Of a stretch of DNA of 64,000 nt, positions 29,393 through 39,009 are shown piece after piece. Positions within the stretch are counted from its first letter, which is position 1; each line of letters starts with the position of its first letter. The position numbers and the translations under genes are program-made. The notes under the pieces are model-generated. The model was not told where the DNA came from, searched no databases, and saw only the letters and a program-made list of their open reading frames with translations. Source of the stretch: Peptoniphilus stercorisuis (GTDB lineage Bacteria; Bacillota; Clostridia; Tissierellales; Peptoniphilaceae); the NCBI RefSeq assembly GCF_017874395.1, contig NZ_JAGGLJ010000005.1, positions 62,001 to 126,000 of the forward strand. The letters are read 5' to 3'.

Positions 29393-29542
29393 ATGAAACA
29401 CATAAAAACATTAACTGGAAAAAGCTTAAAAGATACTTTTGCTAAAGGTGGATGTGGTGAATGTCAAACATCTTGCCAATCAGCTTGCAAAACATCTTGT
29501 ACAGTTGGAAACCAAAAGTGTGAAAATACTGAAAATAAGTAA
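29393..29542 (+). CDS. scfA: SCIFF ranthipeptide precursor (six cysteines in forty-five)
   Basis: This 49-residue ORF has GGAGG 6 bases before its ATG. After a leader ending FAKGG, the core has cysteines at residues 21, 24, 28, 32, 36 and 43 in the order CGECQTSCQSACKTSC...C, which matches the SCIFF family almost exactly. SCIFF peptides are modified by an adjacent radical-SAM enzyme that makes thioether crosslinks between cysteine sulfurs and acceptor residues; the mature product's function is not established. The maturase gene follows directly, separated by an attenuator-like hairpin. Confidence 0.95.
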   Translation: MKHIKTLTGKSLKDTFAKGGCGECQTSCQSACKTSCTVGNQKCENTENK

Positions 29543-29550
29543 TAAAGTAA

Positions 29551-29582
29551 GAGGGTTGGTACATCCATCCCTTTTCTTTTTG
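29551..29582 (+). terminator. Hairpin with T run between SCIFF precursor and maturase
   Basis: GGGTTGG / CCATCCC stem with one T-T mismatch and loop TACAT, followed by CTTTTCTTTTTG. Partial termination here would give excess peptide mRNA relative to maturase. Confidence 0.7.
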
Positions 29583-29607
29583 TTTAATAATGGGGAGTAA
29601 TATAAAG

Positions 29608-30957
29608 ATGGAAAGAATTCATAAATTTTATTTAAATGATAAATATATAATTTTAGATATAGCAAGTGGTTCTGTTCATGTAGTTGATCAGATAATTTAT
29701 GACTTAGTAGATGACTATAATGAACTAAGTGAAAATGAAATAATAAATAAGTTTTTAGAAAAATATTCTGAAACTTCAATAAAAGAAGCTTTAGAAGAAA
29801 TAAAAGAATTAAAAGAAGAAGGGCTTCTATTTACTGAAGATGAGCAACTAATGAAACCTATTTATAATCCTGAAAATGTTGTTAAGGCAATGTGTCTTCA
29901 TGTAGCTCATGATTGTAACTTACGTTGTCGATATTGTTTTGCATCTCAAGGTGACTTTAAAGGTCAAAGACTTCTAATGGATTATGAAGTTGGTACTAAA
30001 GCATTAGACTTTTTACTTAAAAATTCTGGAAATAGAAGAAATCTTGAAGTAGATTTCTTTGGTGGAGAGCCACTTATGAATTTTGAACTAGTAAAAAAAC
30101 TAGTTGACTATGGTCGTAAAGAAGAAAAAAAATATAACAAAAACTTCAGATTTACAATAACTACAAATGGTGTCTTATTAGATGATGAGACTATTGATTA
30201 TATAAATGAAAATATGGATAATGTTGTATTATCTTTAGATGGTAGAAAATGCATAAATGATCATATGAGACCTACTGTAAATGAAAAAGGTTCTTATGAT
30301 TTAATAGTTCCAAAATTCCAAGAACTAGTAAATAGAAGAGGAGATAAAGATTACTTTATTAGAGGAACATTTACTAATAAAAATCTTGATTTTTCAAATG
30401 ATTTATTAGATTTTTATAATTTAGGATTTAAGAAAACTTCTATTGAACCAGTAGTAACTGATGAAAAAGAAGAATATGCAATTAGAGAAGAACATCTAGA
30501 TACAATTTTAAAAGAATATGAAAAAATGAGCAAAAACTATATAGAAATCAGAAAGAAAGATAAGAAATTTACTTTCTTCCACTTTATGATTGATTTAACA
30601 CAAGGTCCTTGTATTATAAAAAGAACTGTAGGATGTGGAGCAGGATCTGAATATGTTGCTGTAACTCCTGAGGGAGATATATATCCTTGTCACCAATTTG
30701 TTGGAGAAACAGAGTTTAAACTAGGTGATGTAAATACTGGCATTGTAAATAATGACTTAAGAGACAAATTTAAATGCTCTAATGTATTTACAAAAGAAGG
30801 ATGTTCAACTTGTTGGGCAAGATATTATTGTAGTGGTGGATGCCATGCAAATGCATATTATTCAAATAATGATTTTAAAAAGCCATATCATGTTGGTTGC
30901 GAAATGGAAAAGAAAAGAATTGAATGTGCAATTTCAGTTTTAGCAAATGAAGCATAA
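29608..30957 (+). CDS. scfB: SCIFF thioether maturase, radical-SAM/SPASM
   Basis: This radical-SAM enzyme installs thioether bonds in the SCIFF peptide. An N-terminal peptide-binding (RRE-like) region covers about residues 1-85. The radical-SAM cluster motif CNLRCRYC places cysteines at residues 103, 107 and 110, followed by FFGGEPLMNFE and TTNGVLL. The SPASM domain from about 330 contains CGAGSEYVAVTPEGDIYPC, CSTCWARYYCSGGCH and a further Cys, enough for two auxiliary 4Fe-4S clusters. I prefer ATG 29608 because GGGGAGTA lies upstream of it; ATG 29590 has no ribosome-binding site. It ends at a strong terminator. Confidence 0.95.
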   Translation: MERIHKFYLNDKYIILDIASGSVHVVDQIIYDLVDDYNELSENEIINKFLEKYSETSIKEALEEIKELKEEGLLFTEDEQLMKPIYNPENVVKAMCLHVAHDCNLRCRYCFASQGDFKGQRLLMDYEVGTKALDFLLKNSGNRRNLEVDFFGGEPLMNFELVKKLVDYGRKEEKKYNKNFRFTITTNGVLLDDETIDYINENMDNVVLSLDGRKCINDHMRPTVNEKGSYDLIVPKFQELVNRRGDKDYFIRGTFTNKNLDFSNDLLDFYNLGFKKTSIEPVVTDEKEEYAIREEHLDTILKEYEKMSKNYIEIRKKDKKFTFFHFMIDLTQGPCIIKRTVGCGAGSEYVAVTPEGDIYPCHQFVGETEFKLGDVNTGIVNNDLRDKFKCSNVFTKEGCSTCWARYYCSGGCHANAYYSNNDFKKPYHVGCEMEKKRIECAISVLANEA

Positions 30958-30961
30958 TAAT

Positions 30962-30990
30962 AAAGGGGTCTCTTAGAGGCCCCTTTATTG
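30962..30990 (+). terminator. Terminator after the SCIFF maturase
   Basis: AAAGGGGTCTC / GAGGCCCCTTT forms an 11-bp stem with one G-T pair and loop TTA; it is unusually GC-rich for this window. Confidence 0.9.
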
Positions 30991-31065
30991 CTACATATTT
31001 AATATTATGTTCAATATAATTATTTTATGTTATACTTTTAAATATATAAATGGTATGGTGATTAA

Positions 31066-32838
31066 ATGGAAAAATGGTTTATAAAGAATACAAAACCTGA
31101 AAATATTGATTATGAAAAATTTAACTTAAATAAAATTTTGTATAAAGTACTTGTTAACAGAGATATTAAAACAGAAGATGAAATAGAAAGGTATTTAAAT
31201 CCATCTTTAGAAGATTTAAATACCTCTTTATTACTACCTGACTTAATAAAAGCATCTAATTTAATAATGAAAAACATTGAACAAAATAATAAAATTAGAA
31301 TTGTTGGAGACTATGATGTAGATGGGGTTATGAGTACTTATATCTTATATAATGGTCTTTTAAGATTAAATGCAAATATAGATTTTGATATCCCAAATAG
31401 AATTACAGATGGATATGGTATTAATAAAACTATAATAAATAGAGCAAAAGAAGATAATATAAACTTAATAATTACTTGTGACAATGGAATTGCAGCTTTT
31501 GATGCAATATCTTATGCAAAAGAAAATAATATAGATATTATCGTTACAGATCATCATGAGGTTGTTCGAAATGAATTAAAAGAAGAAGTATTACCTTTAG
31601 CTGATGCAATAATAAATCCAAAAAGAGATAATTCAAAATATCCTTTTAAAGAAATATGCGGTGGAGTTGTTGCATATAAATTAATAGATTATCTATATAA
31701 GATTAATGGTATAAATGAAGATGAACTGTATAATTTTCTACTTCCTTATGCAGCAATAGCAACTGTATGTGATGTAATGCCATTAATTAATGAAAATAGA
31801 ATAATTGTATCTAATGGACTTAGATATTTAAATAATACAAGTGATATAGGATTAAGTGCATTAATAAAATCGGCAATGTTAGAAGATAAGAAAATAGATG
31901 TCTATCATTTAGGTTTTGTCCTAGGACCTACTATAAATTCTAGTGGAAGATTAGAAGATGCAAGTATTGCTATTGACTTATTACTTGAAAAAGATGAAAA
32001 TAAGGCGCTAGAAAAAGCTAAATATTTAAGAGGTTTAAATGTAGAAAGACAAGTCCTAACTGATGATGGATATAATAAAATAGATAAACAAATTGAAATC
32101 AACAATTTAATGAGTAAACAAAAAGTATTAATAGTTTATGATGATGATTTAAATGAAAGCGTAGTAGGCATAATAGCAGGAAGAATAAAAGAAAAGTATA
32201 ATAGACCAACAATTGTATTAACATATTCAAATGGCATCTTAAAAGGCTCAGGAAGAAGTATAGATGTATACAATATGTTTGAGAAGGTATCTGAACATAA
32301 AAATCTATTAGAGAGCTTTGGTGGACATGCTATGGCCTGTGGTTTGAGTTTAAAAAAAGAAAATTTAGAGGAATTTATAAACTTAATTAATAAAGATGCT
32401 GATTTAACAGAAGAAGATTTGATTAAGAAAGTATATATGGATTTAGGTTTAAGTTTATCAAATACTGATTTAAATTTAGCAAAACAATTAGAAAAATTTG
32501 AACCTTATGGAACAGCAAATCCAAATGCTGTTTTTGGGACTAAAAATTTAAAAGTTATTAGATTTTCTGTCTTTGGAAAAAATAAAAATGTAATAAAAAT
32601 GATTTTAACAGATGGTATGACTTCAAGAGAAATATTATTATTTGAAAGTATAGACGATTTTATTTTAAAATTATCTAAAGAATATCCTATTAATGAAATT
32701 AACAATATGATTAATAATTTAAATAGTAATATATTTTTAGATATTGTATATACTCCAAGTATTAATAGCTTTAGAGGAAATCAAAATCTTGAATTAAAAA
32801 TCAAAAATTATAGAGTAAGTGAGGGAGCAAGATGTTAG
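31066..32838 (+). CDS. recJ: Single-stranded-DNA-specific exonuclease RecJ
   Basis: RecJ degrades single-stranded DNA 5'-3' in recombination and repair. DHH-family motifs are visible: GDYDVDGVMSTYIL (about residues 82-95), ITCDNGIAAFDAI, TDHHEV, YAAIATVCDVMPL and the DHHA1 glycine motif ESFGGHAMACGLSL (about 417-430). The C-terminal oligonucleotide-binding-like domain contains YGTANPNAVFG. At 590 residues it is close to the usual clostridial length. It overlaps rel by 7 bases. Confidence 0.97.
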   Translation: MEKWFIKNTKPENIDYEKFNLNKILYKVLVNRDIKTEDEIERYLNPSLEDLNTSLLLPDLIKASNLIMKNIEQNNKIRIVGDYDVDGVMSTYILYNGLLRLNANIDFDIPNRITDGYGINKTIINRAKEDNINLIITCDNGIAAFDAISYAKENNIDIIVTDHHEVVRNELKEEVLPLADAIINPKRDNSKYPFKEICGGVVAYKLIDYLYKINGINEDELYNFLLPYAAIATVCDVMPLINENRIIVSNGLRYLNNTSDIGLSALIKSAMLEDKKIDVYHLGFVLGPTINSSGRLEDASIAIDLLLEKDENKALEKAKYLRGLNVERQVLTDDGYNKIDKQIEINNLMSKQKVLIVYDDDLNESVVGIIAGRIKEKYNRPTIVLTYSNGILKGSGRSIDVYNMFEKVSEHKNLLESFGGHAMACGLSLKKENLEEFINLINKDADLTEEDLIKKVYMDLGLSLSNTDLNLAKQLEKFEPYGTANPNAVFGTKNLKVIRFSVFGKNKNVIKMILTDGMTSREILLFESIDDFILKLSKEYPINEINNMINNLNSNIFLDIVYTPSINSFRGNQNLELKIKNYRVSEGARC

Positions 32839-34976
32839 AGGAATTATTAGATAAAATAAAAGAATATAATCCCAATGTTGATGAAGAACAAATAACTAAG
32901 GCCTTTAAAATGGCTGAAGAACATCATGCTGGTCAAAAGAGAAACTCAGGTGAAGACTATATTATTCATCCATATAATGTAGCTTTAATATTAGCTGATA
33001 TGAATATGGATACACCTACAATAATAGCAGGACTTTTACACGATACTATTGAAGATACTGATGTAACTTATGAAGATGTTCAAAAGGAATTTGGAACAGA
33101 AATAGCAGATTTAGTAGATGGTGTAACAAAACTTAAAAAATTAAATTATAAAACAAAACAAGAAAAACAAGCTGAAAATATAAGAAAAATGGTTCTTGCT
33201 ATGGCTCGTGATATTAGAGTTATAATTGTAAAACTTGCAGATAGACTTCACAATATGAGAACTTTAGAGTATATGACTGATGAAAAGAAGAAAGAAAAAG
33301 CTTTAGAAACAATTCAAATATATGCTCCTATAGCAGATAGACTAGGTATGAGTAAGGTTAAATGGGAATTAGAAGATTTATCTCTTAGGTATTTAGATCC
33401 TGAAAATTACTATAAATTAGTTGATATGGTAAATAAAAGAAGGAATGAAAGAGAAGATTTAATAAATTCAATTATAGAAAAATTAAATGAAAATCTTAAA
33501 AAAATTGGAATAGAAGCAGATATACATGGAAGACCAAAAAACTTTTATAGTATTTATAAGAAAATGGAATTTAAGGGAAGAACCTTTGAAGAAATTTATG
33601 ACTTATCTGCTGTAAGAGTTTTAGTAGATGATGTTAAAGATTGTTATGGTGTTTTAGGTGTAGTTCATACTTTATGGAAACCTATACCAGGTAGATTTAA
33701 AGATTATATTGCAATGCCTAAACCAAATAAATATCAATCTCTTCATACAACAGTAATAGATAATAATGGAGAGACTTTTGAAGTTCAAATTAGAACTTAT
33801 GATATGCATAGGACTGCTGAATATGGTATTGCTGCTCACTGGAAGTATAAATCAGGAGCAAATAAAACTACATCTTTTGATGAAAATCTTACATGGCTTA
33901 GACAATTATTAGAATGGCAAAAAGATTTAAAAGATCCAGATGATTTTATGGAAACTTTAAAAATAGACTTTTTTGCTGATGAAGTATTTGTATTTACACC
34001 TAGAGGAGATGTAATAAATTTACCAGAAGATTCAACTCCAATAGACTTTGCTTATAGAATTCACTCTGATGTAGGTAATTCTTGTACTGGAGCTAAAGTA
34101 AATGGAAGAATAGTTCCATTAAATTATAAACTTAAAAATGGAAATATAATTGATATTATTACAAACCCAAATTCTGGCCCTTCTTTAGATTGGTTAAATA
34201 TAGTAAAAAGTCCTCAAGCTAAGAAGAAAATCTCTCAATATTTTAAAGTTAAAGATAGAGATAAAAATATTGAACGTGGAGAAGAAGTCTTAGAAAAAGA
34301 AATAAAAAGATTGGGATATAAACCATCAGACTTAATGAAAGATGAGTGGTTAGAAGATATAAAAGAAAAAATGAGTCTAGGTTCTGTTGAGGATTTATAT
34401 GCAGCTCTTGGATTTGGAAGTATTACAATAAATCAAGTTCTTTCAAAACTAATTGAAAATTATAAAAAAGAAAACAAAGAAAAAGAATTTATATTACCAG
34501 AACAAATTCCACAAAGAACTAGAAGACAATCACAAGATGGAATAGCTGTAAAAGATGTTGATAATTTAAAAATAAGATTTGCAAAATGTTGTAATCCTGT
34601 TCCAGGTGATGACATAGTAGGATATATTACTATAGGACGAGGTATTTCTGTTCATAGAAAAGATTGTGCTAATATGAAAAACTTAACTGATAAAGACAGA
34701 ATAATAGATGTTTATTGGGATAAGGAAGAGGGAGCATCTTATAATACTGAAATAGAAGTCAAGGCCTTAGATAAATCAAATGTAATATCAGATGTTGCAA
34801 ATAAGATTAATGATTTAAAATTAAATTTAAGTAGTTTAAGTGCTAGAACAACAAGAGATGGAGATTTAATTTTAGATATTGTTGTAGAAATTCAAAGTAA
34901 AGAAGAACTTAAGAGTTTAATTTCTAAAATTAAAAAAGTTGATAATGTTCTTGACGCATATAGAGTGAAAGCATAA
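32832..34976 (+). CDS. rel: Bifunctional (p)ppGpp synthetase/hydrolase Rel
   Basis: Rel makes and degrades the stringent-response alarmone. The HD hydrolase domain (about residues 25-200) has the metal ligands in DYIIHPYNVA and AGLLHDTIEDTD. The synthetase domain (about 235-345) contains GRPKNFYSIYKKM, YDLSAVRVLV and RFKDYIAMPKPNKYQSLHT. A TGS domain follows (about 385-450, DSTPIDFAYRIHSDVG), then a Cys-containing conserved segment FAKCCNPVPGDDIVGY and a C-terminal ACT domain. Both catalytic centres look intact, so this is a long bifunctional RSH enzyme. Confidence 0.98.
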   Translation: MLEELLDKIKEYNPNVDEEQITKAFKMAEEHHAGQKRNSGEDYIIHPYNVALILADMNMDTPTIIAGLLHDTIEDTDVTYEDVQKEFGTEIADLVDGVTKLKKLNYKTKQEKQAENIRKMVLAMARDIRVIIVKLADRLHNMRTLEYMTDEKKKEKALETIQIYAPIADRLGMSKVKWELEDLSLRYLDPENYYKLVDMVNKRRNEREDLINSIIEKLNENLKKIGIEADIHGRPKNFYSIYKKMEFKGRTFEEIYDLSAVRVLVDDVKDCYGVLGVVHTLWKPIPGRFKDYIAMPKPNKYQSLHTTVIDNNGETFEVQIRTYDMHRTAEYGIAAHWKYKSGANKTTSFDENLTWLRQLLEWQKDLKDPDDFMETLKIDFFADEVFVFTPRGDVINLPEDSTPIDFAYRIHSDVGNSCTGAKVNGRIVPLNYKLKNGNIIDIITNPNSGPSLDWLNIVKSPQAKKKISQYFKVKDRDKNIERGEEVLEKEIKRLGYKPSDLMKDEWLEDIKEKMSLGSVEDLYAALGFGSITINQVLSKLIENYKKENKEKEFILPEQIPQRTRRQSQDGIAVKDVDNLKIRFAKCCNPVPGDDIVGYITIGRGISVHRKDCANMKNLTDKDRIIDVYWDKEEGASYNTEIEVKALDKSNVISDVANKINDLKLNLSSLSARTTRDGDLILDIVVEIQSKEELKSLISKIKKVDNVLDAYRVKA

Positions 34977-34990
34977 TTTAGGGGGATAAT

Positions 34991-35440
34991 ATGAGAGCAG
35001 TTGTTCAACGTGTAAATAGTGCAAGCGTAAAAGTAGATAATGAATTAATTGGAGATATAGATAAAGGAATATTACTTTTTCTAGGTGTAGAAGCTGAAGA
35101 TAAAGATAGTGATTTTGATTATATTTTTAAAAAAGTTACTAATTTAAGAATATTTGACGATGAAGATGGAGTAATGAATAAAAGTTTACAAGATGTAGAT
35201 GGAAGTATATTAGTTATTTCACAATTCACACTTTATGGAGATGCTAGAAAAGGTAATCGTCCAAGTTATATAAGAGCTGCTAAGTTTGAAGATGGAAAAG
35301 ATTATTATGAAAGATTTATAAAAGAATGTAAAAATTTAGGAATAAATACATCTCATGGATCTTATGGAGCAGATATGAAAGTAGAACTTATTAATGATGG
35401 ACCAGTAACAATATTGTTAGATAGTAGTAAGATTATATAG
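34991..35440 (+). CDS. dtd: D-aminoacyl-tRNA deacylase
   Basis: Dtd removes D-amino acids and misloaded glycine from tRNAs. SQFTLYGDARKGNRPSYIRA (about residues 76-95) matches the SQxTLxxD motif, and INDGPVTILLDS near the C-terminus matches the Gly-cisPro-containing NxGPVT motif. The 149-residue length is standard. The rel-dtd order is typical of Firmicutes. GGGGGA precedes the ATG. Confidence 0.97.
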   Translation: MRAVVQRVNSASVKVDNELIGDIDKGILLFLGVEAEDKDSDFDYIFKKVTNLRIFDDEDGVMNKSLQDVDGSILVISQFTLYGDARKGNRPSYIRAAKFEDGKDYYERFIKECKNLGINTSHGSYGADMKVELINDGPVTILLDSSKII

Positions 35441-35448
35441 GAGGAATT

Positions 35449-36078
35449 ATGAAGTTTAAAATTATGAGACTTGCAGTTGGAAGCTATCAAACTAATTGCT
35501 ATATAATATTTGATGAAGACAAAAAAGCTATTATTGTTGATCCAGGTGCTCAAGCTAAAGATATTTTAAATGCAGTTGAAAGTGAAGGGCTAAAGGTTGA
35601 AAAAATTCTTTTAACTCATGCTCATGAAGATCATATAGGTGCTCTAGTAGAAATAAAGAATGCTTTAAATGTTCCAGTATATATGGGAGAACATGAAGTA
35701 TCACTATTAGAAGAAGGATTAAAAAACTTAAATATGCTAATGAATGAAAAAAATGAAAAATTTAAAGTAGATCATTTAGTAAAAGATGCAGAAATTATTA
35801 AGTTTAATGATTTAGAAATAAAAGTTATTTTTACACCAGGACATACAAGAGGTGGAGTTTGCTATTTAATAGATAATATTCTATTTTCAGGAGATACATT
35901 ATTTATGGGATCTATTGGAAGAACTGATTTTCCAGGTGGAGATTATGAAACTATTATGGATTCATTAATGAATCTTATGAAACTTCCTAATGAAACAATA
36001 GTATTGCCAGGACATGGACCTGAAACTAAAGTAGCTTTTGAAAAAGTAAACAATCCTTTTATACAAACAAGATTATGA
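35449..36078 (+). CDS. Metallo-beta-lactamase-fold hydrolase (glyoxalase II-like)
   Basis: The zinc-binding HxHxDH motif is present as LTHAHEDHIGAL (about residues 55-66), followed by TPGHTRGGVCYL, FSGDTLFMGSIGRTDFPGG and LPGHGPET, which supply the other metal ligands. This is the YcbL/YqgX-like glyoxalase II-type family, often found between dtd and hemZ in Clostridia. The physiological substrate is not known. At 209 residues it lacks the C-terminal substrate domain of classical glyoxalase II. It overlaps the next gene by 4 bases. Confidence 0.9.
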   Translation: MKFKIMRLAVGSYQTNCYIIFDEDKKAIIVDPGAQAKDILNAVESEGLKVEKILLTHAHEDHIGALVEIKNALNVPVYMGEHEVSLLEEGLKNLNMLMNEKNEKFKVDHLVKDAEIIKFNDLEIKVIFTPGHTRGGVCYLIDNILFSGDTLFMGSIGRTDFPGGDYETIMDSLMNLMKLPNETIVLPGHGPETKVAFEKVNNPFIQTRL

Positions 36079-37460
36079 TAAAAGTTATATTTCATGATGA
36101 AGATATTTGTAGAAATATATTTGAATTTATAAGAACTCAACTACCATCTTATGAAAATAAAAAAGATATGGAAATTTCTATTAGGGATAATATAAACTAT
36201 CTAGAAATATTAATTTCATCTAAAGAAATAAATAAAACAATTTTAGTTAAAAAAGTAGAGGATAAAAGAGAATTAAAATTTAATATAAAAAGAGAGTTGT
36301 ATAAAAATCTATATAATTATTTTGATAATGAAGATCCTTGGGGCATATTAACAGGTGTAAGACCAGTAAAACTAGTTTTAAGTTTATTAGAGAAAAATTC
36401 TATTGAAAAGACTAAAGAAATTTTAAAAAATTACTATCTTTTAAATGATGATTCTATAAATTTATGCTTAGATATTGCTAAAACTGAATTATCTTATTTA
36501 TATCCAGTTAATAGGAATAGATATAGTTTATATATTCATATTCCTTTTTGTCCAACAAAATGTAGCTATTGTTCTTTTTTAACTTTAGATAATAATAAGA
36601 AAAATACTAAAATTTATACAGATTATTTAATAGAGGAATTAAAATATTATTCTCAATTTGTAAAGAATCCTCCTCATACAGTTTATATTGGAGGAGGAAC
36701 TCCCACTTCAATAGATATTAAAGAGCTAGAAGAGATTATTAGAACTGTTAATATCTATTATAAAAAGCCATTAGAGTTTACAGTAGAGTGTGGAAGACCT
36801 GATACAATAAATAAAGAGATACTTTTAATGTTAAAAGAAATGGGAGTAAATAGAATTAGTATTAATCCTCAAAGTATGAATAATAAAACCTTAAAAAATA
36901 TTGGAAGATCTCATAGTGTTGAAGATATTTTATTAAGTTATGATATTGCAAAGAAAATAGGTTTTGAGTCTATTAATATGGATTTGATTTTAGGACTTCC
37001 TGGAGAAAGTGTTGAGGATGTAAATTATTCTTTAAATAAAGTAATAAGTTTAGATCCAGAAAATATTACTATTCATACTTTGTCTTTAAAAAATGGATCT
37101 GATTTGTATAAAAATAAAAATTTTTCAAATTGTAATGATATAGATGAGATGTTAAAGCTAACAAAAAGTTTAACTAAAAAAAATGATTATATTCCTTATT
37201 ATATGTATAGACAAAAAAGAATGCTTGGGAATGGAGAGAATATAGGATACTCTAAAGTTTCTAAGGAGTCTATTTACAATATGGTTATGATGGAAGAAAA
37301 AGAGACAATACTTGGGTTTGGAATGTGTAGTACTTCTAAGTTTTACTATCCTGAAAAAAATAAAATTTTAAAAACTATGAATTATAGAAATTTAAAAGAT
37401 TATATAAATAAAAATAATAAAGTAAGTAAGAGTAAGTACATTAATGATTTTAAATTTTAA
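36075..37460 (+). CDS. hemZ: HemZ-like radical-SAM protein (coproporphyrinogen dehydrogenase-like)
   Basis: An N-terminal domain of about 150 residues specific to HemZ precedes a HemN-like core. YIHIPFCPTKCSYCSFLT carries the CxxxCxxC cluster (about residues 157-164). VYIGGGTPTSID, VECGRPDTINKEIL, RISINPQSMNNKTL and DLILGLPGESVEDV are HemN/HemZ motifs. Many HemN-like proteins are not true coproporphyrinogen oxidases, and no other haem genes are in the window, so the substrate is uncertain. Position after the MBL hydrolase and before aspS is common in Clostridia. Confidence 0.85.
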   Translation: MIKVIFHDEDICRNIFEFIRTQLPSYENKKDMEISIRDNINYLEILISSKEINKTILVKKVEDKRELKFNIKRELYKNLYNYFDNEDPWGILTGVRPVKLVLSLLEKNSIEKTKEILKNYYLLNDDSINLCLDIAKTELSYLYPVNRNRYSLYIHIPFCPTKCSYCSFLTLDNNKKNTKIYTDYLIEELKYYSQFVKNPPHTVYIGGGTPTSIDIKELEEIIRTVNIYYKKPLEFTVECGRPDTINKEILLMLKEMGVNRISINPQSMNNKTLKNIGRSHSVEDILLSYDIAKKIGFESINMDLILGLPGESVEDVNYSLNKVISLDPENITIHTLSLKNGSDLYKNKNFSNCNDIDEMLKLTKSLTKKNDYIPYYMYRQKRMLGNGENIGYSKVSKESIYNMVMMEEKETILGFGMCSTSKFYYPEKNKILKTMNYRNLKDYINKNNKVSKSKYINDFKF

Positions 37461-37471
37461 GGTGGAGTGAA

Positions 37472-39007
37472 TTGATACTAAAAGATATATTTGAAAATGT
37501 AAAAATAATAAATAGTAATAGAGAAATAGATTTTAATAGTGAAGTTGATAATATTAGTTTTCATACTGATGATGTAACAAAAAATAGTATATTTGTTGCA
37601 ATTAAAGGATATATTACAGATGGACATAAGTATATATCTGTAGCAAAAGATAAGGGCGCAAAATATATAGTAGTTGAAAATTTTGTAGATGTAGATATAG
37701 CTCAAATAAAAGTTGAAAATTCTAGAATTGCTCTTGCAGATATTGCAAATAATTTTTATAAAGAGCCATCAAAAGAATTGAATATAGTTGGAATAACTGC
37801 TACAAATGGTAAAACTACAACTTCATTTATGACTGATAAAATATTTAAAGATGCAGGATATAAAACAGGAATTATAGGTACAGTATATACAAAATATGAT
37901 GGTGTAAATATTCCTTCTATTTTGACAACTCCAGAATCTTTAGAACTTCAAGGATTTTTTAGAGATATGGCAGATAAACAAATAGAAAAAGTAACTATGG
38001 AAGTATCTTCATCATCAGAGGAGCTATATAGAGTAAAAAATGTGGACTTTGATGTAGTTACATTCAATAACTTTAGTAGAGAGCATATAGACCAACATGG
38101 TAGCTTTGAAAGGTATTATGAAGTAAAGTCAAAGCTTATAAAAGAAGCATCAGAAGATGCTGTTGCTGTTTTAAATATTGATTTTGATAAAATTAAAGAA
38201 TTAAAAGATAAGACAAAGGCTCAAGTTTTAACATACTCTTTAAAAAATAAAGAAGAAGACTTTGCAATTGATAACTTAGATTTATCAACAGGTAAGGGAA
38301 AATATACTTTTATAATTAATAGAGATATAAAATATAAAGATATAATTATAGAAAAAAATTCCTTTGATATTGAGCTTGATGTAGCTGGATATTCATCTGT
38401 TATGAATTCAGTAGTAGCAATAATAATTGCACTTTTAAATAATATTGATATTAAAACAATACAAGATTCTATAAATAGCTTTGCAGGAGTTGAAAGAAGA
38501 TTTGAGATGATTTATGATGAAAACTTTAAAATCATTGATGATCATTATGCAAATGTTAGAAATATAGATGTAACTTTAAGTACTTTATCAGAAATGGAAT
38601 TTAATAATTTCCATATGCTATATGCAATTCGTGGAAATAGAGGAGTTAATTTAAATAAAGAAACTGCAGAAAAAACTGCTGAATGGTTAAAAAAATTAGA
38701 TCCAAAAACTTTTTATGCAACATTAAGTAAAGATGTTGTAATGAAAAAAGATGAGGTTTCAAAAGAAGAATTAGAAATATTTTTAAGTGTTATGAAAGAA
38801 AATAATATAGATGTTAAAGTTTTTGATACTCTTGAAGAAAGTGTTAAATCTATAATAGATAATGCTAAATCTAATGATGTAGTATTACTTGCAGGATGCC
38901 AAGGAATGGACAAAGGAGCAGGTTTTGCAGTAGATGAGCTTATAAAAAATAATGAAACAAAACACAAAGAAATATTATTAGATAAGGTTAAAAACAGAAT
39001 TTGTTAG
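37472..39007 (+). CDS. Divergent MurE-like Mur ligase
   Basis: The 511-residue protein has the three-domain Mur ligase layout: N-terminal substrate domain, ATP domain with P-loop TATNGKTTTSFM (about residues 109-120), TTPESLELQGFF and NNFSREHIDQHGSFERY, and a C-terminal domain. It departs from MurE at several hallmarks. The DSR-type substrate motif is FHTDDV, the MEVSSH histidine is Ser (MEVSSSS), DYAHxPD is replaced by DDHYANVRN, and the DNPR-type amino-acid motif is absent. It may therefore add an unusual residue or act on a different acceptor. The start is TTG behind GGTGGAG. An independent MurE elsewhere would settle its role. Confidence 0.8.
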   Translation: MILKDIFENVKIINSNREIDFNSEVDNISFHTDDVTKNSIFVAIKGYITDGHKYISVAKDKGAKYIVVENFVDVDIAQIKVENSRIALADIANNFYKEPSKELNIVGITATNGKTTTSFMTDKIFKDAGYKTGIIGTVYTKYDGVNIPSILTTPESLELQGFFRDMADKQIEKVTMEVSSSSEELYRVKNVDFDVVTFNNFSREHIDQHGSFERYYEVKSKLIKEASEDAVAVLNIDFDKIKELKDKTKAQVLTYSLKNKEEDFAIDNLDLSTGKGKYTFIINRDIKYKDIIIEKNSFDIELDVAGYSSVMNSVVAIIIALLNNIDIKTIQDSINSFAGVERRFEMIYDENFKIIDDHYANVRNIDVTLSTLSEMEFNNFHMLYAIRGNRGVNLNKETAEKTAEWLKKLDPKTFYATLSKDVVMKKDEVSKEELEIFLSVMKENNIDVKVFDTLEESVKSIIDNAKSNDVVLLAGCQGMDKGAGFAVDELIKNNETKHKEILLDKVKNRIC

Positions 39008-39009
39008 AC

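Noticed and set aside
29480-29779. Minus-strand open frame across the SCIFF precursor and maturase start
   Set aside because: It overlaps two supported genes and a hairpin, and its translation has no recognisable features.
31010-31036. Promoter for recJ (TTCAAT and TATACT)
   Set aside because: The -35 box is poor and the spacer only 15 bases, so I do not list it.
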